Counted from the stretch's first letter, positions 25,750 through 35,640 are shown. The stretch: DNA of 43,197 nucleotides from Laspinema sp. D2d (GCF_025370755.1 NZ_JAMXFC010000046.1:1-43197); one strand, 5' to 3'. A program made the numbers and translations. The notes: generated from the sequence alone by a model not told the origin.

Positions 25750-26508
25750 TTACACCGCTAGAAATCGTTGAATCACTTCATTACTGAGGTCGTCAGTAGA
25801 ACCAGAGGCAACAATTCCTCCTTTTTGCATGGCATAATACCAATCGGCTTCTCGGACAAAATGCAAATGCTGTTCCACTAACAGGACAGAAATACCTTTT
25901 GATTGGATAATTCGACGCACTGCCGCCTCAATTTCTAAAATAATCGAAGGTTGAATCCCTTCTGTGGGTTCATCGAGGATGAGTAAGCGGGGATTTCCCA
26001 TCAAGGCGCGGGCGATCGCCAGTTGTTGTTGTTGTCCCCCACTCAAATCTCCACCCATCCGATGCAACATTTTATTTAAAACGGGAAATAATTCAAAGAT
26101 TTCATCAGAAATTTCTGGGTTTTTAGGCCGTGTGGGTCGCGCTTCTAAGCCCAAAATTAAATTTTCTTTCACCGTCAACCGGGGAATGATTTCTCGACCT
26201 TGTGGGACGTAGCCAATGCCCATTTTAGCACGGCGATCGCTCGATTTATCGAGGATGGGTTGACCCTCTAAATAGATTTGCCCCTTCCGAGGTTGGAGCA
26301 ATCCCATAATCGTTTTTAATAGAGTGGTTTTGCCAACTCCATTCCGTCCAATTAGGCAGACCATTTGTCCCGGAGATACGTTTAAATCCACATCCCGCAA
26401 AATGTGACTTTCTCCATAATAAACATTCAGTCCGCAGACTTGTAGCATCCGATTGGGTGAGGGTTCTGTTAGGTAAGGTTTTTCCAGGCTGTCAATTGAA
26501 TTCATCAA
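25750..26508 (-). CDS. urtE: Urea ABC transporter ATP-binding protein UrtE
   Basis: 252 residues, LivF-type ATPase. Walker A GRNGVGKTT, signature LSGGQQQQLAIARAL, Walker B LLILDEP and H-loop VEQHLHF are intact. It powers urea import with UrtD. Residues before MLQVCGLNVYYG look like a non-conserved extension, so ATG 26448 is an alternative start. It lies 35 bp after urtD and 94 bp before ureD. Confidence 0.93.
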   Translation of the reverse strand: MMNSIDSLEKPYLTEPSPNRMLQVCGLNVYYGESHILRDVDLNVSPGQMVCLIGRNGVGKTTLLKTIMGLLQPRKGQIYLEGQPILDKSSDRRAKMGIGYVPQGREIIPRLTVKENLILGLEARPTRPKNPEISDEIFELFPVLNKMLHRMGGDLSGGQQQQLAIARALMGNPRLLILDEPTEGIQPSIILEIEAAVRRIIQSKGISVLLVEQHLHFVREADWYYAMQKGGIVASGSTDDLSNEVIQRFLAV

Positions 26509-26543
26509 CTTTATTCTCAGTTTTTATAGGGTTTTAATTGGGC

Positions 26544-27299
26544 TTATTCTTCATGTTCCTCGGTACTTCCCAAATAGACTTGAATCACTTTGGGGTCATT
26601 TTGCACTTCTTCAATACTCCCTTCACAGAGGACCGAACCCTCATGCAATACCGTGACTTTACGGGCAATTTGCCGCACGAATTCCATATCATGTTCAATC
26701 ACAATAATGGAATGACTTTGAGCCAAGGAAATCAGTAATTCCCCCGTGAGGGCGGTTTCTTCATCGGTCAACCCTGCCACGGGTTCATCGACTAGCAATA
26801 AATCGGGAGATTGAGCCAGTAACATCCCAATTTCTAACCATTGTTTTTCCCCGTGGGAAAGTAATCCCGAGGCAATGTCGGCTTTGGCAACTAACCCAAT
26901 GGTTTCCAGCAAGGTTTTGACTGTATTATGCTCCGATGCCGGGGTCGGTTTCAATAAGGTTTGAAATACATTTTTATTCCGATTACAGGAAATTTCTAAA
27001 TTTTCCCGAGGGGTGAGATTGAGGTAAACCCGTGGAGTTTGAAATTTTCGCCCGATGCCAAACCGAGCAATTCTATCTTCAGAATATTTCCGGAGGTTTC
27101 GCCCTTTAAAGAAAACTTTCCCTTGGGTGGGTTTCACTTTTCCGGTAATCACATCTAAAAAGGTAGTTTTTCCGGCACCATTGGGACCAATAATGACCCG
27201 TAATTCCCCCGTATTCATCGTGAAGGTCAAGTTATTAAGGGCATTAAATCCGTCAAAACTAACCGTTAAATTTTCAATTTCTAAGATATTTTCGTTCAC
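26544..27299 (-). CDS. urtD: Urea ABC transporter ATP-binding protein UrtD
   Basis: 251 residues, LivG-type ATPase. Walker A IGPNGAGKTT, signature LSHGEKQWLEIGMLLA (the LSHGEKQ form is typical of UrtD), Walker B LLLVDEP and H-loop VIEHDMEFV are present. It partners UrtE on the inner face of the cytoplasmic membrane. Gaps are 66 bp to urtC and 35 bp to urtE, consistent with one operon. Confidence 0.95.
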   Translation of the reverse strand: MNENILEIENLTVSFDGFNALNNLTFTMNTGELRVIIGPNGAGKTTFLDVITGKVKPTQGKVFFKGRNLRKYSEDRIARFGIGRKFQTPRVYLNLTPRENLEISCNRNKNVFQTLLKPTPASEHNTVKTLLETIGLVAKADIASGLLSHGEKQWLEIGMLLAQSPDLLLVDEPVAGLTDEETALTGELLISLAQSHSIIVIEHDMEFVRQIARKVTVLHEGSVLCEGSIEEVQNDPKVIQVYLGSTEEHEE

Positions 27300-27365
27300 G
27301 GACTCTCTCTCTGAAACTTGATGACTAGACTATTTGCCAACTTAACTCATCGCGAGTCAATGGGT

Positions 27366-28613
27366 TTAAGGCTCCAGGGTTTCACGCTCCTGTTGAATTT
27401 CCGGGTCTTCTGCTAACTTGGGATAGGTAATCACATATCGCCGACGTCCGGTAATGATGCGAATGAAATTACCCGCTTCAGTCCGCAACCAGCCCACGAT
27501 GCCATTGGGAAGAACTAAAACAACAATCAGGAAAAGTGCCCCTTGGAAAAACAGCCAAATTTCTGGGAATTGTTCGCTTAAAAAACTTTTTCCATAGTTG
27601 ACTAATAAGGCTCCGAGGATGGCTCCGATTAAGGTGGCTCGACCGCCGACGGCAACCCAAATGACCATTTCAATGGAAAACGCAATATCCATTGCTCTAG
27701 GGGAAATAATACCGGCTCTGAGGGTAAATAATGCACCTCCGAGTCCAGCTAAAGCGGCAGAAATTGCAAAGACTAAGACTTTATATCCGGTGGGATTGTA
27801 ACCGGAAAACCGGACGCGGCTTTCATCATCGCGAATGGCAATGAGTAAGCGTCCGAAGCGTCCCGAGGTTAACCAGCGACAGAGGAGATAGGAAGCAGCT
27901 AATAGGATAACGGTGAGAACATAAAACCCATATTGAGTGTTGGGATTAGAGATGGAAAATCCTAACAGGGTTTGAAAATCTGTGAGCCCATTCGTGCCAT
28001 TGAAGAGTTTTTGTTGTCCGTTGAAGAAGTTAAAAAAGACGATGGTAGCAGCTTGGGTGAGAATGGAGAAGTACACGCCTCGAATGCGGTTTCGGAAGAC
28101 GAGATATCCGAGAAAGGCGGCGAGGATACCTGGAATTAATAAGATGGCGATCGCCGTCAAGGGAAAGGAGGAAAAAGGTCCCCAAAACCAAGGTAGTTCC
28201 GTCACCCCATAGAGTCCCATGAAGTCGGGAAGTTGACTGCTGGCAGTTTCAGGAATTTGTAATTTGATATGCATGGCGATCGCATATCCCCCGAGGGCAA
28301 AAAATATCCCATGTCCCAAACTCAACAATCCCGTATAACCCCAAATCAAATCAATCCCCAAGGCAACGATCGCCAAAGCTAAATACCGATGTAACAAATC
28401 CAAGCGAAAATCTGACAAGATGAGCGGCATGATGGCAATCAAGATTAAAGCCATGACCCCAATTGCCGAGAGTTCAAATAATCGTGGTTTTTGCTTCACA
28501 ACCTGATTAAATTTTGATTTTAATCGGGTAAATTTTTCAAAAAAGCTGGATTCCTCTAAGCTTTTTTTATCGGGTTTGTCTTCCCATTCGTCTGGAAATT
28601 TATCGTTGTTCAT
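27366..28613 (-). CDS. urtC: Urea ABC transporter permease UrtC
   Basis: 415 residues. A charged N-terminal stretch of about 45 residues (K/E/D-rich) precedes the LivM-type permease with roughly nine to ten membrane helices. Recognisable are DLIWGYTGLLSLGHGIFFALGG-like loop sequence (read in two parts) and GRFGRLLIAIRDDESRVRFSG, the ATPase-coupling loop. It forms the channel with UrtB. It sits between urtB (36 bp) and urtD (66 bp). Confidence 0.95.
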   Translation of the reverse strand: MNNDKFPDEWEDKPDKKSLEESSFFEKFTRLKSKFNQVVKQKPRLFELSAIGVMALILIAIMPLILSDFRLDLLHRYLALAIVALGIDLIWGYTGLLSLGHGIFFALGGYAIAMHIKLQIPETASSQLPDFMGLYGVTELPWFWGPFSSFPLTAIAILLIPGILAAFLGYLVFRNRIRGVYFSILTQAATIVFFNFFNGQQKLFNGTNGLTDFQTLLGFSISNPNTQYGFYVLTVILLAASYLLCRWLTSGRFGRLLIAIRDDESRVRFSGYNPTGYKVLVFAISAALAGLGGALFTLRAGIISPRAMDIAFSIEMVIWVAVGGRATLIGAILGALLVNYGKSFLSEQFPEIWLFFQGALFLIVVLVLPNGIVGWLRTEAGNFIRIITGRRRYVITYPKLAEDPEIQQERETLEP

Positions 28614-28649
28614 GCAGATTTTATTACCTCGTTTAACTGACCTCTCAAT

Positions 28650-29807
28650 CTAGGCATCAACGGTGCGTCCCTTCTGCGGGAACAGTCCGGCTGGACGGAG
28701 TTGTAAAAACAGAATAATTAGTATAAACACCATGACTCGTGCCATACTGGTTGTAGCAAAGAAGGTCAAGAAATTAAATAAAGCACTGTCGGGGGAAACC
28801 ATAGAAATGAAAATTCCTGAACCAATAATGTAGTTCACCAATCCAATAGCAAGTGCGGCTACAACGGTTCCAATAATTTTGCCAACTCCCCCAACAACGA
28901 CTACCATAAACGCATCAACGATATAGTTTTGGCCCGTATTTGGTCCTACTGAACCGAGCAAACTAATGGCACAACCGGCAATTCCAGCTAATCCGGACCC
29001 GATCGCAAAAGTCAACGCATCCACTTTTTGAGTGGGAATTCCCAGACAAGCACTCATGCTGCGATTTTGGGTCACTGCACGAATTCGTAATCCCCAGGGC
29101 GATCGCAACAAAAATAGGTAAATTCCGACCACACAAACCACCGTTAAGGCAATAATAAATAACCGGACATAAGGGAGTTGAAATGTGCCAATAGGAATCC
29201 CCCCGCGCAACCAACCCGGTGCCGTCACATCGACCCCTTGTGCGCCAAACCAAGGTTGAGTGAGGGCTAATCCCGCCGATTTACCTAAAATCGAACCCAA
29301 TGCTATGGTAATTCCCGCAGAAAGGGGCAGTAAAATGGCGATCGCCCCGTTACGAATCCGCTCAAAATCTGGACGCCGTTTTACCCCCCACAATCCGCCA
29401 AAAAATAGCAGACAAAACACCCCAATTTGAATACAAATCAGCCCGCTAATACTGCGGACCAATTGTTGCAAAATTAAGCTAACCCCCCAGGTTGCCAGCA
29501 GGGTTTCTAAAGGGCGGCCATACAGATACCGAATTACCCCCCGTTCTAGGAGTAAACCGGCTGCCGCTGCCACCAAAAAGGCCAGAGGAAGGGCGGCAAT
29601 AATATAAAACCCAAACCAGGGTTCTCCCAATCCTCTAAACACATTTTGCACAACAAAGGTTGTATAGGCCCCCAGCATCATCAATTCACCATGAGCGAGA
29701 TTAATCACCCCCATAATGCCAAAGACAATAGCTAATCCTAATGCTGCAATTAATAAAACCGATCCAATGCTAAGGCCATTAAATAGACTCTGTAAAAATA
29801 GTGCCAT
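28650..29807 (-). CDS. urtB: Urea ABC transporter permease UrtB
   Basis: 385 residues, LivH-type permease with about eight membrane helices. MGVINLAHGELMMLGAYTTF is the family signature, and GLRIRAVTQNRSMSACLGI is the ATPase-coupling loop. It pairs with UrtC. It is separated from urtA by 266 bp containing a 13-bp inverted repeat, a wider gap than elsewhere in the operon, which may allow a higher level of UrtA. Confidence 0.95.
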   Translation of the reverse strand: MALFLQSLFNGLSIGSVLLIAALGLAIVFGIMGVINLAHGELMMLGAYTTFVVQNVFRGLGEPWFGFYIIAALPLAFLVAAAAGLLLERGVIRYLYGRPLETLLATWGVSLILQQLVRSISGLICIQIGVFCLLFFGGLWGVKRRPDFERIRNGAIAILLPLSAGITIALGSILGKSAGLALTQPWFGAQGVDVTAPGWLRGGIPIGTFQLPYVRLFIIALTVVCVVGIYLFLLRSPWGLRIRAVTQNRSMSACLGIPTQKVDALTFAIGSGLAGIAGCAISLLGSVGPNTGQNYIVDAFMVVVVGGVGKIIGTVVAALAIGLVNYIIGSGIFISMVSPDSALFNFLTFFATTSMARVMVFILIILFLQLRPAGLFPQKGRTVDA

Positions 29808-29900
29808 TATAGTTTACTTAAATAATCTCCATAAAGCGGCTAACTGACTCTACATTGTAATTGTTTAGATTGGAATTCAATCCCGGGAAAAGAAAGATTT

Positions 29901-29966
29901 AGAAACCGGGTTTCTGGACAGAGGTTTTCCTTTTTTTAATAAATAGGAAATAAAAACCCGGTTTCT
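29901..29966. repeat. 13-bp perfect inverted repeat between urtA and urtB
   Basis: AGAAACCGGGTTT at 29901-29913 pairs with AAACCCGGTTTCT at 29954-29966, loop 40 bases. The same GAAACCGGGT-type words recur at 33701-33715 (one mismatch) and 34131-34163, so it belongs to a dispersed cyanobacterial motif. In the urt transcript it could act as an RNA-processing or partial-termination element (inference). Confidence 0.6.
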
Positions 29967-30073
29967 TGTCTTTTGTAGCTAAAACTTTATCCGTGATCGA
30001 GGTCAAGCCAAATTTTCTTTGGCTTTTCTCTTCTCAACTCTAAACGTTACGATCGCCCATTTTGAGGCATCTT

Positions 30074-31375
30074 TTAGATCGGGTACTTGCCACCTTTAGA
30101 GGGGTCTGACCAGTCGCAGGAATAGCCCTTAGTATCTGCCACATATTGATTCCAAGGAATTGGGTCAACCGGGGCCGGAGTTTCGGAGACAATTTTAAAC
30201 ATTCCATCCTCCCCAATTTCACCAATTCGGACCGTTTTTGAGAGATGATGGTTGTTTTGGAGGGTGACTAGACCTCCGGGGGCTTGGAAAGTTTGTCCCA
30301 CAGCGGCTTTACGGACTGCCTCAATATCATCTGCTGTTCCGGCTTTTTCCACCGCTTGTTTCCACAAATAAACCATAATGTAAGCGGCTTCCATTGGGTC
30401 ATTTGTCACCCGATTTTGACCGTATTTTGACTTAAATGCCTGGACAAACTTTTGGTTTTCGGGGGTATTGACGGATTGGAAATAATTCCAAGCGGCATAA
30501 TGACCTTTGAGATATTCGGTCCCGATCGCCCGGACTTCTTCTTCTGCAATACTCACGGACATGGTGGGATATTTGTCCGCCGTTAATCCCGCCCCTTGCA
30601 TTTGTTTGAAAAAGGCAACATTGCTATCCCCGTTGAGGGTATTAAAAATCACACCGCCATCAGGCAAAGCCGCTTGAATCTTGGTAATAATCGCGGTAAC
30701 TTCTGTGCCACCCAGGGGGATATAATCTTCTCCAACAGTTTGTCCCCCTTTGGCTTCCAGTTGAGCCTTAATAATCGTATTGGCGGTCCGAGGAAAGACA
30801 TAATCCGAACCCACGAGAAAGAATTGCTGGCTTTTATTTTCTAACAGCCAATCTACCGCTGGTTCAATCTGTTGATTAGGCGCTGCCCCGGTATAAAAAA
30901 CGTTCTTAGAACATTCTTGCCCTTCATACTGTACGGGGTACCATAACATATGACCACTCGACTCAAATACCGGCAAAACTGCCTTACGAGAGGCGGATGT
31001 CCAGCAGCCAAAAACCGTCGCCACTTTATCGCGATCAATCAGTTTTCTAGCTTTTTCTGCAAAGGTCGGCCAATCTGATGCCCCATCTTCGACGATCGCC
31101 TCAATTTTCTTGCCGAGAACCCCTCCAGCATTGTTAATTTCTTCGATCGCCAACTGTTCTGCATTAACGACACTTTGTTCGCTAATCGCCATCGTACCAC
31201 TTAAAGAATGGAGGATTCCTACCTTAATCGTATCTACGCCACCACCTGCCTCCGGAGTTGCTGCATCCGTCGTTTCTGGTACATCCGCCTCGGTACAAGC
31301 TTTCAGCAAAATGCTGCTTCCTAGGGCAGCGGTCCCATAAAGCAAAAATTTACGCCGTCCAAGTCGATGGGTCAT
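30074..31375 (-). CDS. urtA: Urea ABC transporter substrate-binding protein UrtA
   Basis: 433 residues. The N-terminus has a twin-arginine motif (RRKFLLYG, arginines 7-8) followed by a lipobox ending at C27 (SSILLKAC), so it is likely exported folded and lipid-anchored. The mature part is the Peripla_BP_5 urea-binding fold, with [15 protein letters not shown] at its start, [17 protein letters not shown] and [13 protein letters not shown]. It captures urea for UrtBCDE. It is the first urt gene; an NtcA site and -10 box lie 80 and 50 bases upstream. The lipoprotein/TAT combination is predicted, not proven. Confidence 0.95.
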   Translation of the reverse strand: MTHRLGRRKFLLYGTAALGSSILLKACTEADVPETTDAATPEAGGGVDTIKVGILHSLSGTMAISEQSVVNAEQLAIEEINNAGGVLGKKIEAIVEDGASDWPTFAEKARKLIDRDKVATVFGCWTSASRKAVLPVFESSGHMLWYPVQYEGQECSKNVFYTGAAPNQQIEPAVDWLLENKSQQFFLVGSDYVFPRTANTIIKAQLEAKGGQTVGEDYIPLGGTEVTAIITKIQAALPDGGVIFNTLNGDSNVAFFKQMQGAGLTADKYPTMSVSIAEEEVRAIGTEYLKGHYAAWNYFQSVNTPENQKFVQAFKSKYGQNRVTNDPMEAAYIMVYLWKQAVEKAGTADDIEAVRKAAVGQTFQAPGGLVTLQNNHHLSKTVRIGEIGEDGMFKIVSETPAPVDPIPWNQYVADTKGYSCDWSDPSKGGKYPI

Positions 31376-31424
31376 CCTATTTTTCCACTCCTACTCGTAT
31401 AAACTCGCTCCTATCAGAGCCTTG

Positions 31425-31468
31425 ATATTAAAGCGATGTTCTCAGGAACAAATTGTATTTATCGATAC
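31425..31468 (-). promoter_or_regulatory. NtcA-activated promoter of urtA
   Basis: GTATTTATCGATAC at 31455-31468 is a perfect GTA-N8-TAC NtcA site. On the minus strand it is followed after 24 bases by TAATAT (31425-31430), which fits the TA-N3-T -10 box of NtcA class II promoters (known spacing about 20-24). Transcription would start near 31418, some 40 bases before the urtA ATG. Known urt operons are NtcA-dependent, so induction under nitrogen shortage is expected. Confidence 0.8.
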
Positions 31469-31624
31469 CGAAAATTTACAACGATTCAAGGCTTCGACCT
31501 CTAATATTTAGTCTAAGCCAATTTGTGACAATGTTGCGATTTCTAACAATTGTGAGGTCGAGGGCTAACGGTAGCTTTATGCAGCTTAACATACCCTCTA
31601 AGCACCGGGTTAAGAGATGCATCA

Positions 31625-31668
31625 GTTCAGGGGTTTGATCGCCTCAAGTGCGATCGCCCACCCTGAAC
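31625..31668 (-). terminator. Inverted repeat after ureG, possible weak terminator
   Basis: GTTCAGGG at 31625-31632 pairs with CCCTGAAC at 31661-31668, enclosing two HIP1-like sites. It lies 46 bases past the ureG stop on the minus strand. No T-run follows, so ureEFG transcripts may read into urtA. Confidence 0.35.
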
Positions 31669-31713
31669 CCCCTCTGAAATATCGCTACAGTACCGGGACA
31701 AAACTACCAATTT

Positions 31714-32310
31714 TTAAACCCGATTAGCCACAATAAAATCAATCACCGCTTGCAGTCCTTCTTGAGTCTTCAAATTGGTAAACGTAAAGGGCCGACTGCC
31801 GCGCATTTTTTGGCTATCCCGTTCCATCACCCCTAAATCGGCCCCGACTAAAGGGGCCAAGTCAATTTTATTAATCACTAACAAATCAGATTTAGTAATT
31901 CCTGGCCCTCCTTTGCGAGGAATTTTATCCCCGGCAGCAACATCAATGACATAAATCGTGAGATCGACTAATTCTGGGCTAAAAGTTGCCGCTAAATTAT
32001 CACCCCCACTTTCTACAAATATCAAATCTAAAGTAGAAAATCGCCGTTCCAGTTGGGCGATCGCCGCTAGATTCAACGAGGCATCTTCCCGAATCGCCGT
32101 ATGAGGACAACCGCCGGTTTCTACCCCCATAATTCGCTCCTTTTCCAGGGCCTGCGATCGCACTAAAAATTGCGCATCTTCCTGGGTGTAAATATCATTG
32201 GTTACGACGGCCAAATTATAGCGATCGCGCATTGCCTTACACAACGCATCCACTAACGCTGTTTTTCCTGAACCCACGGGACCCGCAATACCAACACGAA
32301 ATGAACTCAT
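31714..32310 (-). CDS. ureG: Urease accessory GTPase UreG
   Basis: 198 residues, normal length. It hydrolyses GTP to drive nickel insertion into urease. P-loop [18 protein letters not shown], the CPH metal motif in [16 protein letters not shown], the switch region [20 protein letters not shown] and guanine-specificity motif VINKIDLAP are present. It follows ureF by 45 bp. Confidence 0.97.
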   Translation of the reverse strand: MSSFRVGIAGPVGSGKTALVDALCKAMRDRYNLAVVTNDIYTQEDAQFLVRSQALEKERIMGVETGGCPHTAIREDASLNLAAIAQLERRFSTLDLIFVESGGDNLAATFSPELVDLTIYVIDVAAGDKIPRKGGPGITKSDLLVINKIDLAPLVGADLGVMERDSQKMRGSRPFTFTNLKTQEGLQAVIDFIVANRV

Positions 32311-32355
32311 AATCAGGTTAAAGTTTAAAGTTATAGGTTATTTAGCAACAGGGCT

Positions 32356-33039
32356 TCAACTTCTAAATAATCGGGAATATTGAGTTTCATGCTGCATACT
32401 GGCTAAACTTAGCCCCCAAGTGCAACTACTGAGATCATCATCTTCTACCCTTAAAATTGTTTGAACTGCCGTTACAAGCTTCGGTTGTAAATTAAATAAT
32501 AGCTGTTGTCCCGCCGTTTGCCCCAGAGGAATCAGTTTCACCCCAGCCCCAATAAAATTACAAGCCCAACTCTGTAAATATCCCAATAAAGCCACATCCG
32601 GGGGAATTTGCCAATAGGAAGCAGCAATCCCAAAGGCGATTGCAAAATTACACTCCCCCTCACTCAACGAGGTCACTTCAACTCGGTCCTCTAGCGGCCA
32701 AAGAGCTATTAATAATCGTAGTAAAGCATTTCCCATCTGCCAACTTTGTTGCCGCAATTCTTCCGTTTCTCGGGTTGCCGATGACCAGTGATTCCACTCT
32801 TTTACCTTCCCCCAATTCCCTGCCTGAGCTTCAGTTAAGCCTCTCACCATCACCGCTGCATCTAAAGAAATCGCCCCTTCTTGCAATTCCCACTCAATCC
32901 AATTTTGGAGGGTTTCTGCATTGTCAATAATGCCCTGTTCAACTAACATTTCTAACCCTTCAGAGTAGCTATAAGCCCCAACAGGTAATGCAGGACTCGC
33001 TAATTGTAACAAGGACAATAATGAAAAATTACTTATCAT
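32356..33039 (-). CDS. ureF: Urease accessory protein UreF
   Basis: 227 residues, all-helical. It links UreD and UreG and acts as a checkpoint for metal loading. Seen: [21 protein letters not shown] at the N-terminus, [20 protein letters not shown] and [21 protein letters not shown]. The conserved C-terminal region is complete. It lies between ureE (90 bp) and ureG (45 bp). Confidence 0.95.
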   Translation of the reverse strand: MISNFSLLSLLQLASPALPVGAYSYSEGLEMLVEQGIIDNAETLQNWIEWELQEGAISLDAAVMVRGLTEAQAGNWGKVKEWNHWSSATRETEELRQQSWQMGNALLRLLIALWPLEDRVEVTSLSEGECNFAIAFGIAASYWQIPPDVALLGYLQSWACNFIGAGVKLIPLGQTAGQQLLFNLQPKLVTAVQTILRVEDDDLSSCTWGLSLASMQHETQYSRLFRS

Positions 33040-33129
33040 AAATCAAAGTATGATATTAGTTGAATTGTGAATTTTTAGGATATTCATTCGCGGCTTATTC
33101 CACCAATAGTTTATTAATTAAAACAGTCA

Positions 33130-33579
33130 TCAATGACCATGAGGGGCGTGATACGCTCCTATTTCTGGATGAAAGGGTGCGGTTTCTTCTTGAACCGTTA
33201 ATCCTAATTGTTCTACGAGAGTTTTTAAAACCGGGTCAACAGTCAACCGTAAATAATCCGGTTTAATTTCTAAAGGAACGTGACGATTTCCTAAATGATA
33301 GGCAGCGCGTAATAAATCCAGGGGAGTATTAGCAGTAACCATCAGGGTGGGTTCCGGTTTGGCGGTGACAAGAACCATAATGTTTCCCGAGTCATCGGTA
33401 AGGCGATCGCCCTGACTTAAGACAGTCCCTCGGGGTAACTTGAGATGAACCTCTTCTCCTTCCTCAGTTTCAAATCGATGGCGACTGCGCGTGCGATCGT
33501 CTGCGGTGAGGGAAAGGGTCAAAGCGATCGCCGCCTCGGGATCCGGTGGCAAACAGTGGGTTAAGGTCAACATTAGCAA
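33130..33579 (-). CDS. ureE: Urease accessory nickel chaperone UreE
   Basis: 149 residues. It binds nickel and passes it to UreG. The N-terminal peptide-binding domain (LTLTADDRTRSRHRFETEEG) and the metal-binding domain with LLRAAYHLGNRHVPLEIKPD are clear; the latter holds the conserved central histidine. The C-terminus ends YHAPHGH, so it has only a few terminal histidines rather than a long His tail. First gene of the ureEFG group; no NtcA site found in its upstream 300 bases. Confidence 0.92.
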   Translation of the reverse strand: MLMLTLTHCLPPDPEAAIALTLSLTADDRTRSRHRFETEEGEEVHLKLPRGTVLSQGDRLTDDSGNIMVLVTAKPEPTLMVTANTPLDLLRAAYHLGNRHVPLEIKPDYLRLTVDPVLKTLVEQLGLTVQEETAPFHPEIGAYHAPHGH

Positions 33580-33842
33580 TAGATCAGCAGCAAACTGTCA
33601 ACTTGTGGGATTGGGTTAGACCAAATCCTACCATTGGGGCGATCGCCTTTGAATCCAACCCTGATTTTTGTAAGGGATTTCCCTGGGGTTAAGGGACCAA
33701 AAACCCAGTTTCTTGCGGAATTTTTGGGACTTGTCACAGATAGGGTCAAGAAGCCGAGTTTTTCAACAGGGGTCTTACCTTGACTGTAAGAGGCGTTTTA
33801 GTGACGGTTCAAAAATTCCTGAAAAATATCTGCTAAACCCTC

Positions 33843-33871
33843 TAGCCAACTCAAAAAAAGCCTGCTACAAT
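33843..33871 (+). promoter_or_regulatory. Likely promoter of tRNA-Thr
   Basis: TACAAT at 33866-33871 is preceded 17 bases upstream by TAGCCA (33843-33848, four of six matches to TTGACA). The tRNA begins 18 bases after the -10 box, a short leader as expected. The rest of 33580-33842 holds no gene. Confidence 0.55.
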
Positions 33872-33888
33872 CATTTAATGTCAGTCAT

Positions 33889-33960
33889 GCCGATGTAGCT
33901 CAGTGGTAGAGCACTTGATTCGTAATCAGGCGGTCGCGGGTTCAAATCCCGCCATCGGCT
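33889..33960 (+). tRNA. tRNA-Thr (anticodon CGU)
   Basis: Acceptor arms GCCGATG and CATCGGC pair fully. The D arm has TAGCTCAGTGGTAGAGCA, the anticodon loop is TTCGTAA with anticodon CGT on the DNA, and the T arm is GCGGG-TTCAAAT-CCCGC. The discriminator base is T at 33960, and CCA is not encoded. It would decode ACG. Confidence 0.97.
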
Positions 33961-34180
33961 TTCATTAAAAATCGCTAAAATAGCATCCAAAGGCGATCGC
34001 CCGTCACCCAGGGCGAGTCTCTCAGCAGTCACCCTGCCCAGACTGACGCCTTGGACCTGAAACCCTGTAGGGCCATCCAAGCACATCGTATCCACAGATA
34101 TAGCGGCAATGCAGACGTCCTATCTACTCTGAAACCCGGCATAATTGGGGTCAGAAACCGGGTAAAAATTACTCAAAACT

Positions 34181-35260
34181 ATGGCTAAGATAGGATTGCG
34201 ATCGCGTTTATTTTTATCCCATCTCCTCGTTTTAATGGTTGGGGTGACCGTCCTTGTAATTACCGGCAAACTCTCCTCCCCCCGCCTATTTATCGTTCAC
34301 CTGCAACAACTTGAAGGGAAAGGATTTAACCTCCATTACGTCCGCACTTCTTTAGTCGATGTCTTTGAAACCACCTGGAATCGTGGCACATTTTGGTCTG
34401 TAATTGTGGGAACAACCGGGGCCGGTTTGCTCAGTTACTTTGTTGCCAAACGAATTACCAAACCCATGACTCTCATGGAACGAGTCACCCAAAAATTTGC
34501 CGCAGGAGAACTCCATCAGCGAATGCCTGCCAGTGAAATTCCTGAACTCAACCGCCTCAGTGCCAGTTTTAACCGCATGGCAGCCAGTATCGAAAATGTT
34601 GAACACCGCCGCCGGGAACTGATTAGCGATTTGACTCATGAATTGCGAACCCCCTTAACCATTATTCGCGGCAATTTGGAACAACTCGAAGATGGCACTC
34701 TGCCACCAGACCCCGATATTTATCACCGTCTTGCCAAAGAAACTCGGCGTTTGGAACGGTTAGTCAATGACTTGCAGGAACTCTCCAAAGCGGAAGCCGG
34801 TTATTTACCCATTGATTTGCAGCGGATGAATGTGCGTCCTTTATTGGAAACCTTAATCGAACGGTTTTCCGATTGGATAGTGGAAGAAAACCTCGTATTG
34901 CAATTAGACTGTCCTCCTCAACTCCCGTGGGTCATGGCGGACCCCGATCGCTTAGAACAAGTGCTGGTCAATCTTCTGGGAAATGCCTTGCGTCATACGG
35001 CGACAGGTTCGATTTGTCTGCGAACCTGGACCAGTGCTGGTTATCTGTGGATTGCCGTAATTGATACGGGGTCCGGTATCCCCCCGACTGAACTGCCTCA
35101 TGTGTTCGATCGCTTCTGGCGCGGGTCCAGTGGCAGCAATGGCACCGGCATCGGATTAGCCATTTCTCGGCGGTTAGTGGAACTCCAAGGGGGTCAGATT
35201 CAGGTAGAAAGTGAAGTGGGAAAAGGCAGCCGGTTTCAATTCTCCCTTCCTTTAGCTTGA
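34181..35260 (+). CDS. Membrane sensor histidine kinase (HAMP-HisKA-HATPase), orphan
   Basis: 359 residues, BaeS-like layout. Membrane helices at about 10-29 and 70-90 bracket a short extracytoplasmic part of some 40 residues; HAMP 88-142; H153 in [13 protein letters not shown]-box [14 protein letters not shown]1 DTGSGIPP and G2 GTGIGLAIS are all present. It is an autophosphorylating kinase. No response-regulator gene is beside it; the GGDEF gene downstream has no receiver. It follows the tRNA by about 220 bp. Signal unknown; the small sensor loop suggests a membrane-borne or interaction-based input. Confidence 0.9.
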   Translation: MAKIGLRSRLFLSHLLVLMVGVTVLVITGKLSSPRLFIVHLQQLEGKGFNLHYVRTSLVDVFETTWNRGTFWSVIVGTTGAGLLSYFVAKRITKPMTLMERVTQKFAAGELHQRMPASEIPELNRLSASFNRMAASIENVEHRRRELISDLTHELRTPLTIIRGNLEQLEDGTLPPDPDIYHRLAKETRRLERLVNDLQELSKAEAGYLPIDLQRMNVRPLLETLIERFSDWIVEENLVLQLDCPPQLPWVMADPDRLEQVLVNLLGNALRHTATGSICLRTWTSAGYLWIAVIDTGSGIPPTELPHVFDRFWRGSSGSNGTGIGLAISRRLVELQGGQIQVESEVGKGSRFQFSLPLA

Positions 35261-35610
35261 GTCAGTGGGGTGAATTTTTTCAAAAATCCGTTTAATTACT
35301 TCGGATAAAACCCTCTAACCGGGATTGAAGATAACCGGCTTCAGGGGGTTGTATAATCACTCAAGTCAAAGCCTTATCAAGGGAGTTTTTAAACGGAACT
35401 TAAGCCGTTGAAAAGGGGATAATCGTAGAACTGTGGGTCAACGCTTTGGGAAAATTTTTGAAAAATCTGATACAGCGGTTCAAACGATACCAACTGGTGA
35501 CGGCTACCCGAACTATGATGTTCCTAAAGGACAAAGGACGGAATCAGGAATCAGGCGTAATGAAATAAAATGCATACCCTATTTTCTAAAAAATTGCATC
35601 TGTCTAAAGG

Positions 35611-35640
35611 ATGACACTGGATTTATAGTCAAGATATAAT
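35611..35640 (+). promoter_or_regulatory. Sigma-70-type promoter of the GGDEF gene
   Basis: ATGACA at 35611-35616 and a perfect TATAAT at 35635-35640 are 18 bases apart. Transcription would begin near 35647, giving a leader of about 20 bases with GGAG before the ATG at 35667. The remaining spacer, 35261-35610, holds no supported gene; a 68-codon open frame in it begins at GTG and lacks protein-like features. Confidence 0.65.

Noticed and set aside
35433-35639. 68-codon plus-strand frame before the GGDEF gene
   Set aside because: GTG start without ribosome site; it runs through the -35/-10 promoter of the next gene and has no recognisable protein features.
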